DNA of 64,000 nucleotides. Source: Diphasiastrum complanatum (taxonomy: Eukaryota > Streptophyta > Lycopodiopsida > Lycopodiales > Lycopodiaceae). This document shows positions 50,245-62,660 of the stretch, one piece after another; the stretch's first letter is position 1; every line of letters begins with the position of its first letter. Location of the stretch: NCBI GenBank assembly GCA_029204225.1, contig CM055100.1, forward strand, positions 19,496,655 through 19,560,654. The letters are read 5' to 3'. The notes beneath the pieces were generated by a model. It was not told where the DNA came from, made no database searches, and was given only the letters and a program-made list of their open reading frames with translations. A program made the position numbers and the translations under genes.

Positions 50245-51198
50245 GGATCCAGGCCTGCGATTGTCAAAGGACCAATGTTCTCAGACAAAGTAGAAAAAGG
50301 AGCAAATGAGAGACTATCTATATCAATCAAATACTCGGATCTCTCATGTATGCAATGGTTTGTACAAGACCTGACATCACTTTTGTAGTTAGCTCATTAA
50401 GCCAATTCGTGGCTAATCCTGACATCATACATTGGAAGGCTCTTATCAGAGTCATGAGATATATTTGAGCTACAATAGACCTTTGCATCTGCTATGGAGA
50501 AGTCGACAATGACAATCTTCATCAACTAAGTGGATATTCATATGCAAGCTGGGGAGAAAATGTAGATACTTGTAAATACACATCTGGATTTACATTCTTC
50601 TTCAACAACAGTGCTATTTCCTAGAACAATCGTAAGCAAATCTCTATTGCTCTTTCATCCACAGAAGCAGAATACATTGCTACTTCTCAAGCTATTAAGA
50701 AAGTAATTTGGTTGATAAATCTATTGTCAAATATTAATCAGAATCAGTACACTCCTACAATTATGTTTTGTGATAATCAGGGATCGACTCGTAGTTTTTC
50801 CGAGTCAAGAATAAAATTGATCCATAAAAAAAAAGTCGATCCATGTATATATATTTTTTGATATTGTTGTGACCCGCGACACAGCGTTAACAGTCCGCCT
50901 ACTTTGTACATGCATTTACAGTTACAATGATGGTTGTAATAAATGTAGTAGATAGAATTTAATGCTTACAAGATACTGATCAGTTGTAAAAAGAAGATGT
51001 AGATATTATTCAGATGATAATTTTGTAGCAAGTGTTATTACACTCAACAATGAATTAGCTGAGGCTGATTTTTGCTTCAAGCTATTGTACTCAATTTCTA
51101 ATTAATCAGAGTGAAATTTTGTCTACATTACTGCTTTGTTCTATTGCTCATTGTTATTGATTTTATCTTGATTATTTGCTGCTAACTAACGTGCTTCT
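50245..51198 (+). pseudogene. Copia RNase H and 3' region, plus strand
   Basis: In broken frames: MDPGLRLSKDQCSQTK, IGSLMYAMVCTRPDITF, SQFVANPDIIHWKALIRVMR, LHQLSGYSYASWGENVDTCK, YTSGFTFFFNNSAIS, RKQISIALSSTEAEYIATSQ and TIMFCDNQGSTR. These are the end of RT and the RNase H domain of a Copia Pol. Then about 400 bp of 3' non-coding sequence leads into the LTR at 51199. The motif GTTAACAGTCCGCCTACTTTG also occurs, inverted, at 57690. It is likely the 3' half of the element whose 5' half is at 44260-45790. Confidence 0.88.
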
Positions 51199-52296
<1,098 letters not shown>

Positions 52297-52619
52297 ACTT
52301 CCAATCCGCAACCACCCACTGCTTAACTTTCGTTGCTATTCCACAAATTTGCGATTTGATATCAGTGTTTTGTTTCTATCAAAACCCATTCCTGAGAACT
52401 TATCGCTTCCAATGTGGTACGTTATCTTGAATTTCAAGAAATGGTAGTTCTCTCCGTTGAGTTTGTCAATCAGAGATGAACTAGAAGACGGATCCATTCT
52501 GGTGTAGTGAGCGAGATCGTTAGTAGAAACAACGATATTTGAATACTGTTGGCTATGCGCTTGCTGAAACTAAGTCTTGGTTGAAACAAGACTAATAACC
52601 TACAACAGAAATGCAGATT
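52297..52619. other. No gene recognised
   Basis: About 320 bp replacing the LTR end and PBS between the LTR at 51199 and the gag below. Origin unclear. Confidence 0.4.
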
Positions 52620-53439
52620 ACTGAGACGCCCGCTCTCATACCATGCCGTAAATCAGTGGGATTGATTAGAGATGAACTCTCATCACCAAATGGAGACAAC
52701 GAGATGGCAAGTCATCTGCCTTGATCACACTCAATATCAAAGACTCCCAAATTTGTCATATACAAACTGGTCAGACTGCTAAGGATGCTTGGGACATCCT
52801 AGCAACCCTCTACGATATTAGAGATGTGACTTCCAAACTTCATTTGAGAAAGAAGTTCTTCACTCTGAGAATGTCTGAAGTAGATAGAGTTTCAAGTCAT
52901 GTCAACATCTTTAAATATCTTATGGAACAAATGCCTACAACCGGCTCAGTCATTGAAGATTCCGATGCAGTGAGGACTCTATTATCAAGTCTACCTGATG
53001 CCTATGAAAATTGGCTCATGGCAATTTCGACCCAGCAGCATCTCGCTCTATCAAGAGTAATTTCAATACTACTAAAAGAGGCGAGCAGAAGAACTGCATC
53101 CTCCTTCGGCTCAGGATCGAGAATTTTCAAGCTTTGTATTTAAAAAAAAAAATAGCAGTTTAGATCAAACAAATCTACAAAGTCAGATTATCCTGACAAG
53201 AAGAGCAACGTGCAGGCTGGATTGAATTTTGGATTGGATTCTAGATCTTCCTAATTCCGGCCAATGCACTAATTATTGCACAAATATTGTCAGAGGACTG
53301 GCCATGTTATCAAGGACTGCAAAACTTTCAAATACAACAATGAAAAGAAGAAGCAATTCCAACAACAAACAAATGCTGCAACAACCAGTCACTCGATCCA
53401 GCAACAAGAGAAAGATGAAGCAGCCTTCATGACCAAGGT

Positions 53440-53440
<1 letters not shown>
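52620..53440 (+). pseudogene. Copia gag fragment, plus strand
   Basis: The ORF at 52721-53143 gives MITLNIKDSQICHIQTGQTA, KDAWDILATLYDIRDVTSKL, HLRKKFFTLRMSEVDRVSSH and LLSSLPDAYENWLMAIS, the UBN2 Gag domain. After a short poly-A and frame change, a zinc-knuckle-like segment follows (KYCHKYCQRTGHVIKDCKTF; CX2C part altered), then QQQEKDEAAFMTKVGE and a stop. It then joins directly to LTR sequence at 53440, so protease and the rest of Pol are deleted. Confidence 0.88.
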
Positions 53441-54330
<890 letters not shown>

Positions 54331-54339
54331 CATGAAGAA

Positions 54340-55060
54340 TTTGACAATGAATATGTAGGGAGATGAGTCCTAAATTACTGCACTCTTGAGGCACATTGGT
54401 AGTATATCTTTATGGACTTCATAACATGATTATCTCATAATAGATAAGAAAATGAGATGATTTGTACCACAGTTGACATGCTCAAGCATGCACACTGTAT
54501 TCCTTTCTATAAGAAACTCAAAAGACTTAAAGGACAATATTTGTGCATAAAACATATCTCTAAGAGCATGGGATGCCTAAGAGAATAATATATATTTAAA
54601 ATTCACTAGCAATGTTTGAAATGCTCACTTGTTAAATTATGGACCACTATTAAGTTCTTTCAACTTACTATCCACAAACATATGGTCAAAGTGATGTTGT
54701 CAATATAAACCATAGTTGATATCCTATAAGTAGATGTTGTAAAAGAATCAGTGGGAAACATATTTCTCACTAGTAGAATTTTATTACGATACCAACATGC
54801 ATGCTTCCTTAAGAAAATTACCATTTGAGATTGTCTATGAACTGTCTTGCTTTCAATTGTGCCAAGACATCCTAAAGATGAAGACCTAGCAACTAATGAT
54901 TTTATTCACGAATATCAAGATTCATACTCAAAGGTTCAGTGAGTTATTGTCAAAGCACAAGAAATAAAGCAAAAGCATGCAAACTTGCATTGAAGGGATG
55001 GTCAAGTATGAATAAGTAGATTGGGTCCTCTTAAAGTTTGAGAAGGGGCGTCTTAGAAAA
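54340..55060 (+). pseudogene. Ty3/Gypsy integrase C-terminal scrap
   Basis: Around 54800-55000 the plus frames give ASLRKLPFEIVYELSCFQL and DEDLATNDFIHEYQDSYSKV, then VKAQEIKQKHANLH. These match the end of a Gypsy integrase ('PFEIVYGR..P', 'V...L..AQE..K..AD'). Stops are present. The upstream part (54340-54800) is not clearly coding. Confidence 0.6.
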
Positions 55061-55199
55061 AACAAAAGAAGCATGAAGACTTTTCATAGCTAGATATGAT
55101 TCCTTTGAAGTCAATGAGCAATTAATGGGATAACTTGAGTATTTGGACTACCCATACTTGGAGGATACATAACGAGTTCCTTATGACCTAAATCTGTAA

Positions 55200-56389
55200 T
55201 TCTACTTACTGATAACATATTTGTAGAGAGTTTAGGAACATACAACTTTTGACAATAATTTGAATTGATCATGCTGGAGTCTTAATCGTACAGTACCTTC
55301 ACCTTCGATAGTGCAAGTGCTATCATCACCAAGATGAACATACTTCTTTGTGTTGTAAGGCATATAGGAATGAAAAATCTCATGATGATTGGTCATATGT
55401 TGAGTAGCTCCAGATTCTAGAAACCACGAATCATCCGAATTCGCATGTTTGTCTTTGAACATAAAAGTTCCTTCATCCATTTCGACTTTAGGAGATGCTG
55501 TAATTGTATTTGCTTGTTGATCATGTTGCTTGGCTGCATTCTTTGCTTTGAAAATTCGGCAATCTTGGATCTCATTATTATTGCGCTTGCAATATCTGCA
55601 AAACATCTTCTTCTTCGATGAATGTGGATTTGATGATTGTTCTTGACCTTGAGTCTGTTTTTGATTCGATGTAGACTACTTGGAGCTTTTCTGCTTCTAT
55701 CGTTTCGAGCCCTTGTTGACATATAGATCATGAGACGAAGAGGTAGACAAAAAGTCTTGACTTCTTCGATTATCTTTTTGTAGCAACAATGATAACTCTA
55801 GTAAGAGTTAAATCTGAGTGTGTCGTGATGATCATCACCCAGTTCTCATATGTAGAGGGCAGGCTTGAAAGCAATGTCATAATTGCGTCTTGATCGTCTA
55901 TGACTGATCCGACAACGGCCATCTGTTGCAAGAGATTCTTAAACTGGCTAATATGATTCTAAAGAGAATCATTATTCAACATCTTGAGTGTGAAGAATTG
56001 ATTCGAACTGAAGAATAATTTGATATACTAAGGATAGTAAGCGCAAAAGCTTTATTATCCTTCGATTTCCATTTTGAGTCATATGTGTCATGTTTAGGCT
56101 TTACTTCAATACCTATTTAGCAAGGTCTTCATCTTAAATTTTTATAAATGATAATTGGATCCATTCAGCTTGTCTGCAATAAGACCGACTTTATTTTGAG
56201 AATCCATCTAGAACTTTAGTCTGACGATGTTAAGAGAGATACCGTGCTATGGAAATCAATTTTCTGATATTCAAATTGATTCAGACTAAAGAATAATTTG
56301 ATATCACGAAAGATATCAAGTATAAGAGCTTGCGCTCTGATATAGTATTAGGCCTTGAAGAATCAATGCTCTGATACCATGTTGGAAAG
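55200..56389 (-). pseudogene. Copia gag-protease start and PBS, minus strand
   Basis: On the minus strand: PBS-like TGGTATCAGAG at 56389-56379, leader with broken gag (about 56200-55740), then the ORF at 55606-55232 with an altered zinc knuckle (CRYCKRNNNEIQDC, the His replaced by Asn), DDSWFLESGATQHMTNHHEI (protease region, catalytic DSGA changed to ESGA) and KKYVHLGDDSTCTIEGEGTV. The coding sequence ends at about 55200. It belongs with the LTR at 56390-57394. Confidence 0.85.
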
Positions 56390-57394
56390 AGCTGTGTAAA
56401 AGATAGGATGAAAAGAATCGAATAAAAAAAATTCAAACGACAAGAATTAAAACTTTTCGTGCGTAGCGGAATAAACTATGTTTCTCTTTTTTTATACATA
56501 ACTACGCCTATCAATTTTGAACAAAACAATAGTGATAGAAATCATGTTCGATCTTATAGTAACTAACTTTAAAATCATTAGTAGTGTAGTGATTACGTAG
56601 CCAAACATTTAGCATTGAATTATCAAACAAATAATCTGTCACAAAGAATTACAGAAACACATACATTCTGAGACAAACCTGAACGCAATAAAAAGATAGT
56701 ATTGATTCAGTATGAAATGAAACAGATGTAAATGAGTACAACAAGTTTGCAGATCAAAGCTGCGTACTCTAAGCTATCTCTGAGCGACTAAATAAAAGTA
56801 ACTACTGATAAGCAGTGAGCGCAATAACAATCTCTAATCAACTCTAAAGAAGTGAGCTAGAATGCTCAAAAGTGTCCAAGCTTGCAGGCTTGAGAGAGGG
56901 AGCTAACTATTCAATACTTGCTGATCTCTTGATCGCATCAATGTTGTAAGATCAACACACAAATGTAGAAATATGAGCAGCTATTTATACTAAGCAAATG
57001 CGACAACGTCCACCAGTATGACAACTAATTAGGTCGTCAAATGCGTCATCTAGTTGGCTATGATGTGCTGGCATCCGTCCAGATAGTCTTCCTAGAAATT
57101 TACCTGCTAAACGGTTAGAGCAAGTCTATAGCCTTTAAGACGAACAATAAATTGTCTTTGCGAAAAATGCGAAAAACACAAAGGTCTTCGCTAAAGGCGT
57201 TTCCTTAACATTTGAGGCATCTGGCATTTTGCGAAAAAGTGAAGTGAGAGAAAATTCCAAAAGGCGAAAATGTCAACACTGTTAATTGTTTCTGAGTAGT
57301 TATGCAGATTATGTAAAAACACGAAGAAATCTACAGGTCTAGATAAAAGTTGGACGAAGATTAAAATGTCAATTAGTAAGAGAATAATCCAACA
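56390..57394 (-). repeat. Copia LTR with a collapsed GA tract, minus strand
   Basis: In plus coordinates it runs TGTTGGAAAGAGC to AATAATCCAACA, 1005 bp, with 7-bp inverted ends TGTTGGA/TCCAACA. It is the most complete LTR of the family and lets the other copies be delimited. At the microsatellite site only GAGAGAGGGAG remains (56892-56902). It is followed on the minus strand by the PBS (56389). Confidence 0.9.
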
Positions 57395-57832
57395 GGAAGC
57401 ATGTTAGTTGGTAGCAAATAATCAAGATAAAATCAATAACAATGAGCAATAGAACAAAGCAGTAGTGTAGACAAAATATCACTCTGATTTATTGAAAATT
57501 GAGTACAATAGCTTGAAGCAAAAATCGGCCTCAGCTGGTTGATTGTTGAGTGTAATAACACTTGCTCCAAAATTAGTTTCTGAATTCTACATCTTCTTAT
57601 TACGACTGATTAGTACCTTTTGTAAGCATTAAATTCTATCTACTACATTTATTACAACCGTCATTGTAACTGTAAATGCATGTACAAAGTAGGCGGACTG
57701 TTAATGCTGCGTCGTTGGTCGCATTTTCTGATCGACAGTATCAAAAAAAAAATATAGATGGATCAATTGTATTCTTGACTCAGAAAAATTACGAGTCGAT
57801 TCGATTCGATCCAAGATCGAACAAGCCAGATA
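57395..57832 (-). repeat. Copia 3' region, inverted copy of 50790-51198
   Basis: CTAACATGCTTCC... reversed matches the 3' non-coding region before the LTR at 51199: CAAATAATCAAGATAAAATC, ACAATGAGCAATAGAACAAA, GTACAAAGTAGGCGGACTGT, AAGATCGAACAAGCC. It places an element's 3' end directly upstream of the minus LTR, whose other side is a 5' end. Confidence 0.8.
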
Positions 57833-58800
57833 ATACTGCCTCAATTCAATCCAATCTGGGGTCAAAAAAATTCTTTGCTCAAAAATTTAAGCCTTCATTT
57901 TCTAGTTTTCTGGTATAAGTATATACAACTTTCAAGAAGCTCATTACTGAATGGATTTGGGCCTGAGCATTGAAATCCAACAAGACACACATGAATAGAA
58001 TTGTCATTCATTCGAAGCATCACCAATATATATTTTACATCTTCTCTTTGTTGAAATTTAATCTAACTCCTACTCATCCCAACAGCCCTCCTTCATTCTC
58101 TAATTTTTACTCTCTCAAATGTAACCTACAGAAAATGAACTGTTTTTAAATAGTCAGCATTTTTGAACTAATTGTTGCTACACTCTGGTTTTTTACACAG
58201 CGAAAAAATGCGAAAAATCCGACACTGTGTTTTTACACGGGATTTTTGACAGGTGACAATTAGGACAAAAAATGCGACACTGCATTTTTACATACAATTT
58301 CTAATAGGCGATTCTACAATTTTATATCAGTTTCTACACAGGCGAAAACCCCGACACTGCAATTTTACACGGGTTTTTACATAGGCGTAAATTGCGACAC
58401 TTGCTCTACAAAAAGCCAAAGGTGTCCTACAGGTAAAGACAGTGTCCTACAAATCCCGAAGGTGTCTTCCAAATGCCGAAGGTGTCTTACAAATCCTGAA
58501 GGCTATCCTCAAGTAAAGGCAACGACCAAAAGGCCAAGGAGTGTCGCATTTCCAGTCTACCAAAAAATACACAGATTTTTGCTATTAGACCAGAAAGCCT
58601 TCACGCTGCATCAACAAATTGATCAGTTTTATAGCTGTTATCAATCTTGTAATTGTAAAGTTAAGCTAGTACAAGATTCTTTAGTTGATATGTATATATA
58701 CATGTAATTGAGCGAGGGTAGAAAGATGAGAGGATTATGATACGTAAGGTCAGATAGCGAAGAACGTCTTTTATCAGTAGCTGACTCCTCAGAGTCGGTG
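57833..58800. repeat. LTR-like DNA with short phased repeats
   Basis: About 58195-58400 contains at least four copies of C(C/G)GACACTG followed by TTTTTACA (for example TCCGACACTGTGTTTTTACA, TGCGACACTGCATTTTTACA). About 58400-58500 contains three copies of TACAAAT(C/G)C(C/T)GAAGGTGTC. The same vocabulary occurs in the GA-carrying LTRs. A TATA-like TGTATATATACATG lies near 58690 and a GA tract follows. The boundaries are not resolved. Confidence 0.6.
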
Positions 58801-58992
<192 letters not shown>

Positions 58993-59319
58993 ATCGATTG
59001 GAATGGGTTGGAGGAGGATACTGTGAATGTATCACATCTTGTATTGTATTGTGTTCTTCTTCCAAATGATGATTGTGTTCTTGATTTAAAATGTCAATTT
59101 GTGTGTTCATCGATCTTCAACAAAGATAACCCATTGATGTTTGTCGCATTTTTCAAACTCTTTTTCTATGTGATTAAAGAAAACAAGACAATCCCAGGCC
59201 CTCGAAAATCTTCTTCATCTCCATATTACTATCAACATTTAAAACACGTCAAAACAAGTAATACACACTAAAATAAAAACACAATATGCATGATGATAGG
59301 CCATGGTAAAAACACAATG

Positions 59320-59382
59320 ACAATTGTATAACAATGATGCATGGTCATATAACCAACAATGATGCTTGGTCATATAACCAGC
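59320..59382. repeat. About 30-bp tandem duplication
   Basis: AACAATGATGC(A/T)TGGTCATATAACCA occurs twice in succession, with a third weaker relative just upstream. Non-coding. Confidence 0.7.
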
Positions 59383-59431
59383 TTGCAAAAATCATCCCTC
59401 AAGGTTGATTGCCCTTTGCAACTAAGTCATC

Positions 59432-59773
59432 TCACCAAACTAAGGCTCTTCCTTCAAGGAACATGGTGACAGTGGATAACTTCTCAGATTCAGGGAATTG
59501 GTTCACGACAAAGTATTTGTTCCAAACATTTAGCCAAGAACTTACCACTTGTAAGTTCCTATATTTTTTCTCCTCCTTAAACACTTTTACAGGAGGTGGA
59601 ACTACATGCTTCTTCTGATTGGCTAACCTAGACTCTAAGTCTTGGTTTCTTTGATTAGTTTCAAGAAGCTGCTTATTAGTGGCTTGAATTTGTTGGTATA
59701 AAAGTTCAAGAGCTTGTGCCACATTGGATGGGTTTGATAGATCAAATGTTGGGTTTTCATTGGTTTGATCCAT
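59432..59773 (-). pseudogene. Ty3/Gypsy gag N-terminal fragment, minus strand
   Basis: The minus-strand ORF of 113 codons starts MDQTNENPTFDLSNPSNVAQ, has a glutamine/asparagine-rich helical segment (LLYQQIQATNKQLLETNQRN) and the Gag core PPPVKVFKEEKKYRNLQVVS, VWNKYFVVNQFPESEKLSTV and MFLEGRALVW. This fits the retrotransposon Gag domain of Gypsy elements ('W...Y....FP..EK...A...L.G.A..W'). It is cut at 59432. Confidence 0.8.
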
Positions 59774-60806
59774 TGGGGTTGCTTGTGTGTTTTCCTATTA
59801 TGCAAATACAACAACAAGTGCTCAAATTAGAACGATAGAAATGTTTCAATTGTTACATCCAATGCAAATAAAAAGCATTTACTTCTATTCATTCAATCTT
59901 ATTGTTTGTAAGCTCAATCCAAGTCTACTATTTGCAAGCTTAATCCAAGCTTAAGAGGAAAACAACAACAAGCTACATTTGCCTTAATCAAAAGCAAAAA
60001 ATGAAAACCAAATCTTTATGTAAACTTCAATTAACTAATCCAAGCTAATGTTTACATAAAGTTCCCATTCCCATTCCAATTCTATTTGTCATTTCAAAAG
60101 CAACCAAAGTTTTCACATTTCTCACTATTCTAGATTTCCAAAACCAAGAAACTAGTGTCTAGAAAAGGATAGCTAATGAAGCTTTATGAAAACTTCAATT
60201 TTCATCTAATTTTCAGACTTACAGGTCTGAAAATCAGAACTTCAAACTGACAAAAAATAGAATTTCAAAACTTGTTTTATGCACAAAGTTACACTACCAT
60301 TCCCTTCCTACATTGTCATCTTCATGAAACTAGGAGATAGAAAGGTGTAACTAATGAAGTTTGAATGAAAACTTCACTTTTCAGATCTGATTTTCAGATT
60401 TACAGGTATGAAAAATAGACTTCAAAATAAAAATCAGAACTTCAAACACTTCATCTATGCAAAAAAAACACTAGTTTTGATCAAAACACATAGCTAGAAT
60501 CAATCTTTTTGCCAAAAAAAGTTTGTGTATATAGAGGAAGACTTCCTCTACCTATCCCACAAATCTTTTTTCAGAACTTTTAAAATCCCAAAGCCCACTT
60601 TAAAACTTCTTTAACATGATAAAAAATCAGCCCTTAAACTATTCTATAAGCATCACTACTCTCTTCCAAAGAGAACTAGATTCATTGGGTACTTCAACTA
60701 CAAGCTTCCTGCAACTAGAAAAGCCTATAATCTTCCTCAAAAAGAAATTAGTTGGTGATCTTAATAGAACTTGAAGAAGGTTAGAAAGGTTATCATCCTT
60801 TGTCTA
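59774..60806 (-). mobile_element. Leader of the Gypsy-type element, with tandem repeats
   Basis: Non-coding region between the PBS and gag. It includes a rough tandem duplication: GAAAACTTCA(A/C)TTTTCA at 60188 and 60367, CAGAACTTCAAAC at 60234 and 60435. It parallels the 173-bp repeated leader at 48439-49100 in a different family. Confidence 0.65.
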
Positions 60807-60818
60807 GCTCTGATACCA
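60807..60818 (-). other. Primer binding site, minus strand
   Basis: GCTCTGATACCA is the reverse complement of TGGTATCAGAGC. It places an LTR on the high-coordinate side. Confidence 0.85.
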
Positions 60819-61900
60819 CTTTTACAAGTAGAGGTGAGGAAGTCCTCCAAATCCAAGGTAGAGCCTCCAAATGTCCTCCAAGCAATCTGCAAGCTTCAAG
60901 ATGTTCCCCAACTCCAAGCTAGGATGCCTCCACCTGCAAGTAAAGATTTGCAAGCCTCCAAGGGTCTCTCCTCCACCTGTGTCCCTACTCTTTAAACACA
61001 AAGATAGATAACAAGCTGGCCTCAAGTATTCACCACCCAACCATAATTAGATTCAAGCTCCAAGCAAGACCTATCTAGCACCCCCTTGCTAACCATAAAC
61101 AAATCACAAGGATACCACAACACTCCATAGCATACTCAAGATGCAAACCCTACTTATGTCCCATACCATAAGCAAGATCCAAACCTCAAACATACTACCA
61201 CAAGAAAACACTCTACACACTAGTAGCAACACTAGAGCATAAGCAAAGCAAACAAGAGGATCCCCCCTCTCCCAATGGACGCCCTACTACCCTCATATAG
61301 ATGGCCCATGGACCCCTCCAATGCACTATGGAGTTCCATGCTCATCCAATGAGAGAGAGAGAAGCCTAGGGGAGTTAAAGAATCTCCAAGAGCCTCCATA
61401 GGCTTATGGAATGTCAAGAGACTCCTTCCATAACCTATGACTCTTTGAATGCCTTTCTTGTGGGAGTTGGGAACTCAATGGACACTTTAGAAGGGTGCCC
61501 TCCTACTAGGTCCCATTGCCCAAGTTGTGCAAGTATACTTTGTTCCTAGACCAATAAAGTGATATGGTTCAAGGTTAAGGCCCAAGGTTTAGAAAAATAG
61601 TCATCCAATGACTTTCTAACACCTCTCTAGGTTCCATACCTCCATCCAAGGAATAGACACCTACCTGCCCTTAACCAAGGACACTAGTACCTTAATCTAA
61701 GGCACCTACCCTTAATACTAAGGGTATCTCTTATCCAAGGGTCACGTGACTCCATACCTCCAACTAAGGTATAGTAACTTGCCTGTCCTTATCCAAAGGC
61801 ACATACCCTTAATCCTAAGGGTACCTTGCCATTTAGCCCCCAACACTAAATGGACTATTAGGGGTCTGAAGTACTGCTAGTTACATAGGTATGCAACAGT
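60819..61900 (-). repeat. Probable LTR of the Gypsy-type element, minus strand
   Basis: Starts right after the PBS (CTTTTACAAG) and is rich in CTCCAAG/CCTCCAA words. It includes the repeats at 61630-61830. No second copy is in the window and the expected TG/CA ends are not clear, so the outer boundary is a guess. Confidence 0.4.
61630..61832. repeat. Two ~103-bp repeats with a palindromic core
   Basis: CATACCTCCA(T/A)CCAAGG-like starts lie at about 61636 and 61754. The inverted-repeat core ACCCTTAAT(A/C)CTAAGGGTA is at about 61708 and 61808. Variants of CCTTA(A/T)CCAAGG fill the rest. Confidence 0.7.
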
Positions 61901-62329
61901 AGCAAAGTTGCTCTGATTATGAGTGCCTACTTAGTGGATTTGGCTTATCATAGGCTCTGCAATGAGGTGATATGGATAGTGAAAGCTAAGAGAAACAAGC
62001 TATTGGAGAAGAAGGTGGTTTTGAGCATTTTACAACCTTCATAATGTTGTGGAGAATATTATTGTGAGTTTGAAAGTAGGAGAGAGGGATTGGTTGGATA
62101 AAGCAGTTGTCAAAATTGGTTGTTTTGACAGATTTTGAACTTTTTCATCTATCAAACTACTTGGGAATTGTTGATATTGCAACCTAGCCATCGAGAGTGT
62201 GTTTTTCTTTAAAAAAAGAAGGAAGCAACATAATGCAAGGGCAAATGGCAGGTGAACAATTATGCTGATCATCATAAGAGCATAGTTCTAGATAGAAATA
62301 CGAGATTCAATTTTTTTTTTGGAAAACTT

Positions 62330-62660
62330 GGGGACAACAATAGAATTGTCTGCATCCCATCATCCCCAAACAAATGAACAAAGTGAAATTAGAAACAACA
62401 CCATAACTAATCTTCTCAGAAGCTATATTTTATGACCACGAGAATCAATGGAAAAAGTACCTTCCTTTGGTAGTGTTAACTTTCAACAACACAATGAATG
62501 CTTCCACCAAAAAGGCTCCCTTTGACAACATTCATGGCAAGCCCTCATTTCCACCCTTGCTAAGGACTCATGACAAGATTTTGGTAGCTAATGAGTTTAT
62601 CCACGACTACCAATAAGTCTTTAAGATAGTCCAAGCCCAAAAATAGCACCACAAGCATGT
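62330..62660 (+). pseudogene. Ty3/Gypsy integrase C-terminal fragment
   Basis: The plus frames give ASHHPQTNEQSEIRNNTITN (the 'A.HPQTDGQ.E..NR' block), LLRSYIL, then QWKKYLPLVVLTFNNTMNAS, TKKAPFDNIHGKPSFPPLL and VANEFIHDYQ, in two frames. The catalytic Glu region is readable. Stops at several places mark it as dead. Confidence 0.75.

Noticed and set aside
61232-61417. Minus-strand ORF starting MTFHKPMEALGDSLTPLGFS
   Set aside because: Lies in the probable LTR of the Gypsy-type element; no motif.
62039-62275. Minus-strand 78-codon ORF starting MMISIIVHLPFALALCCFLL
   Set aside because: Hydrophobic start only; no homology recognised, no splice or promoter support, and it lies beside a Gypsy relic.
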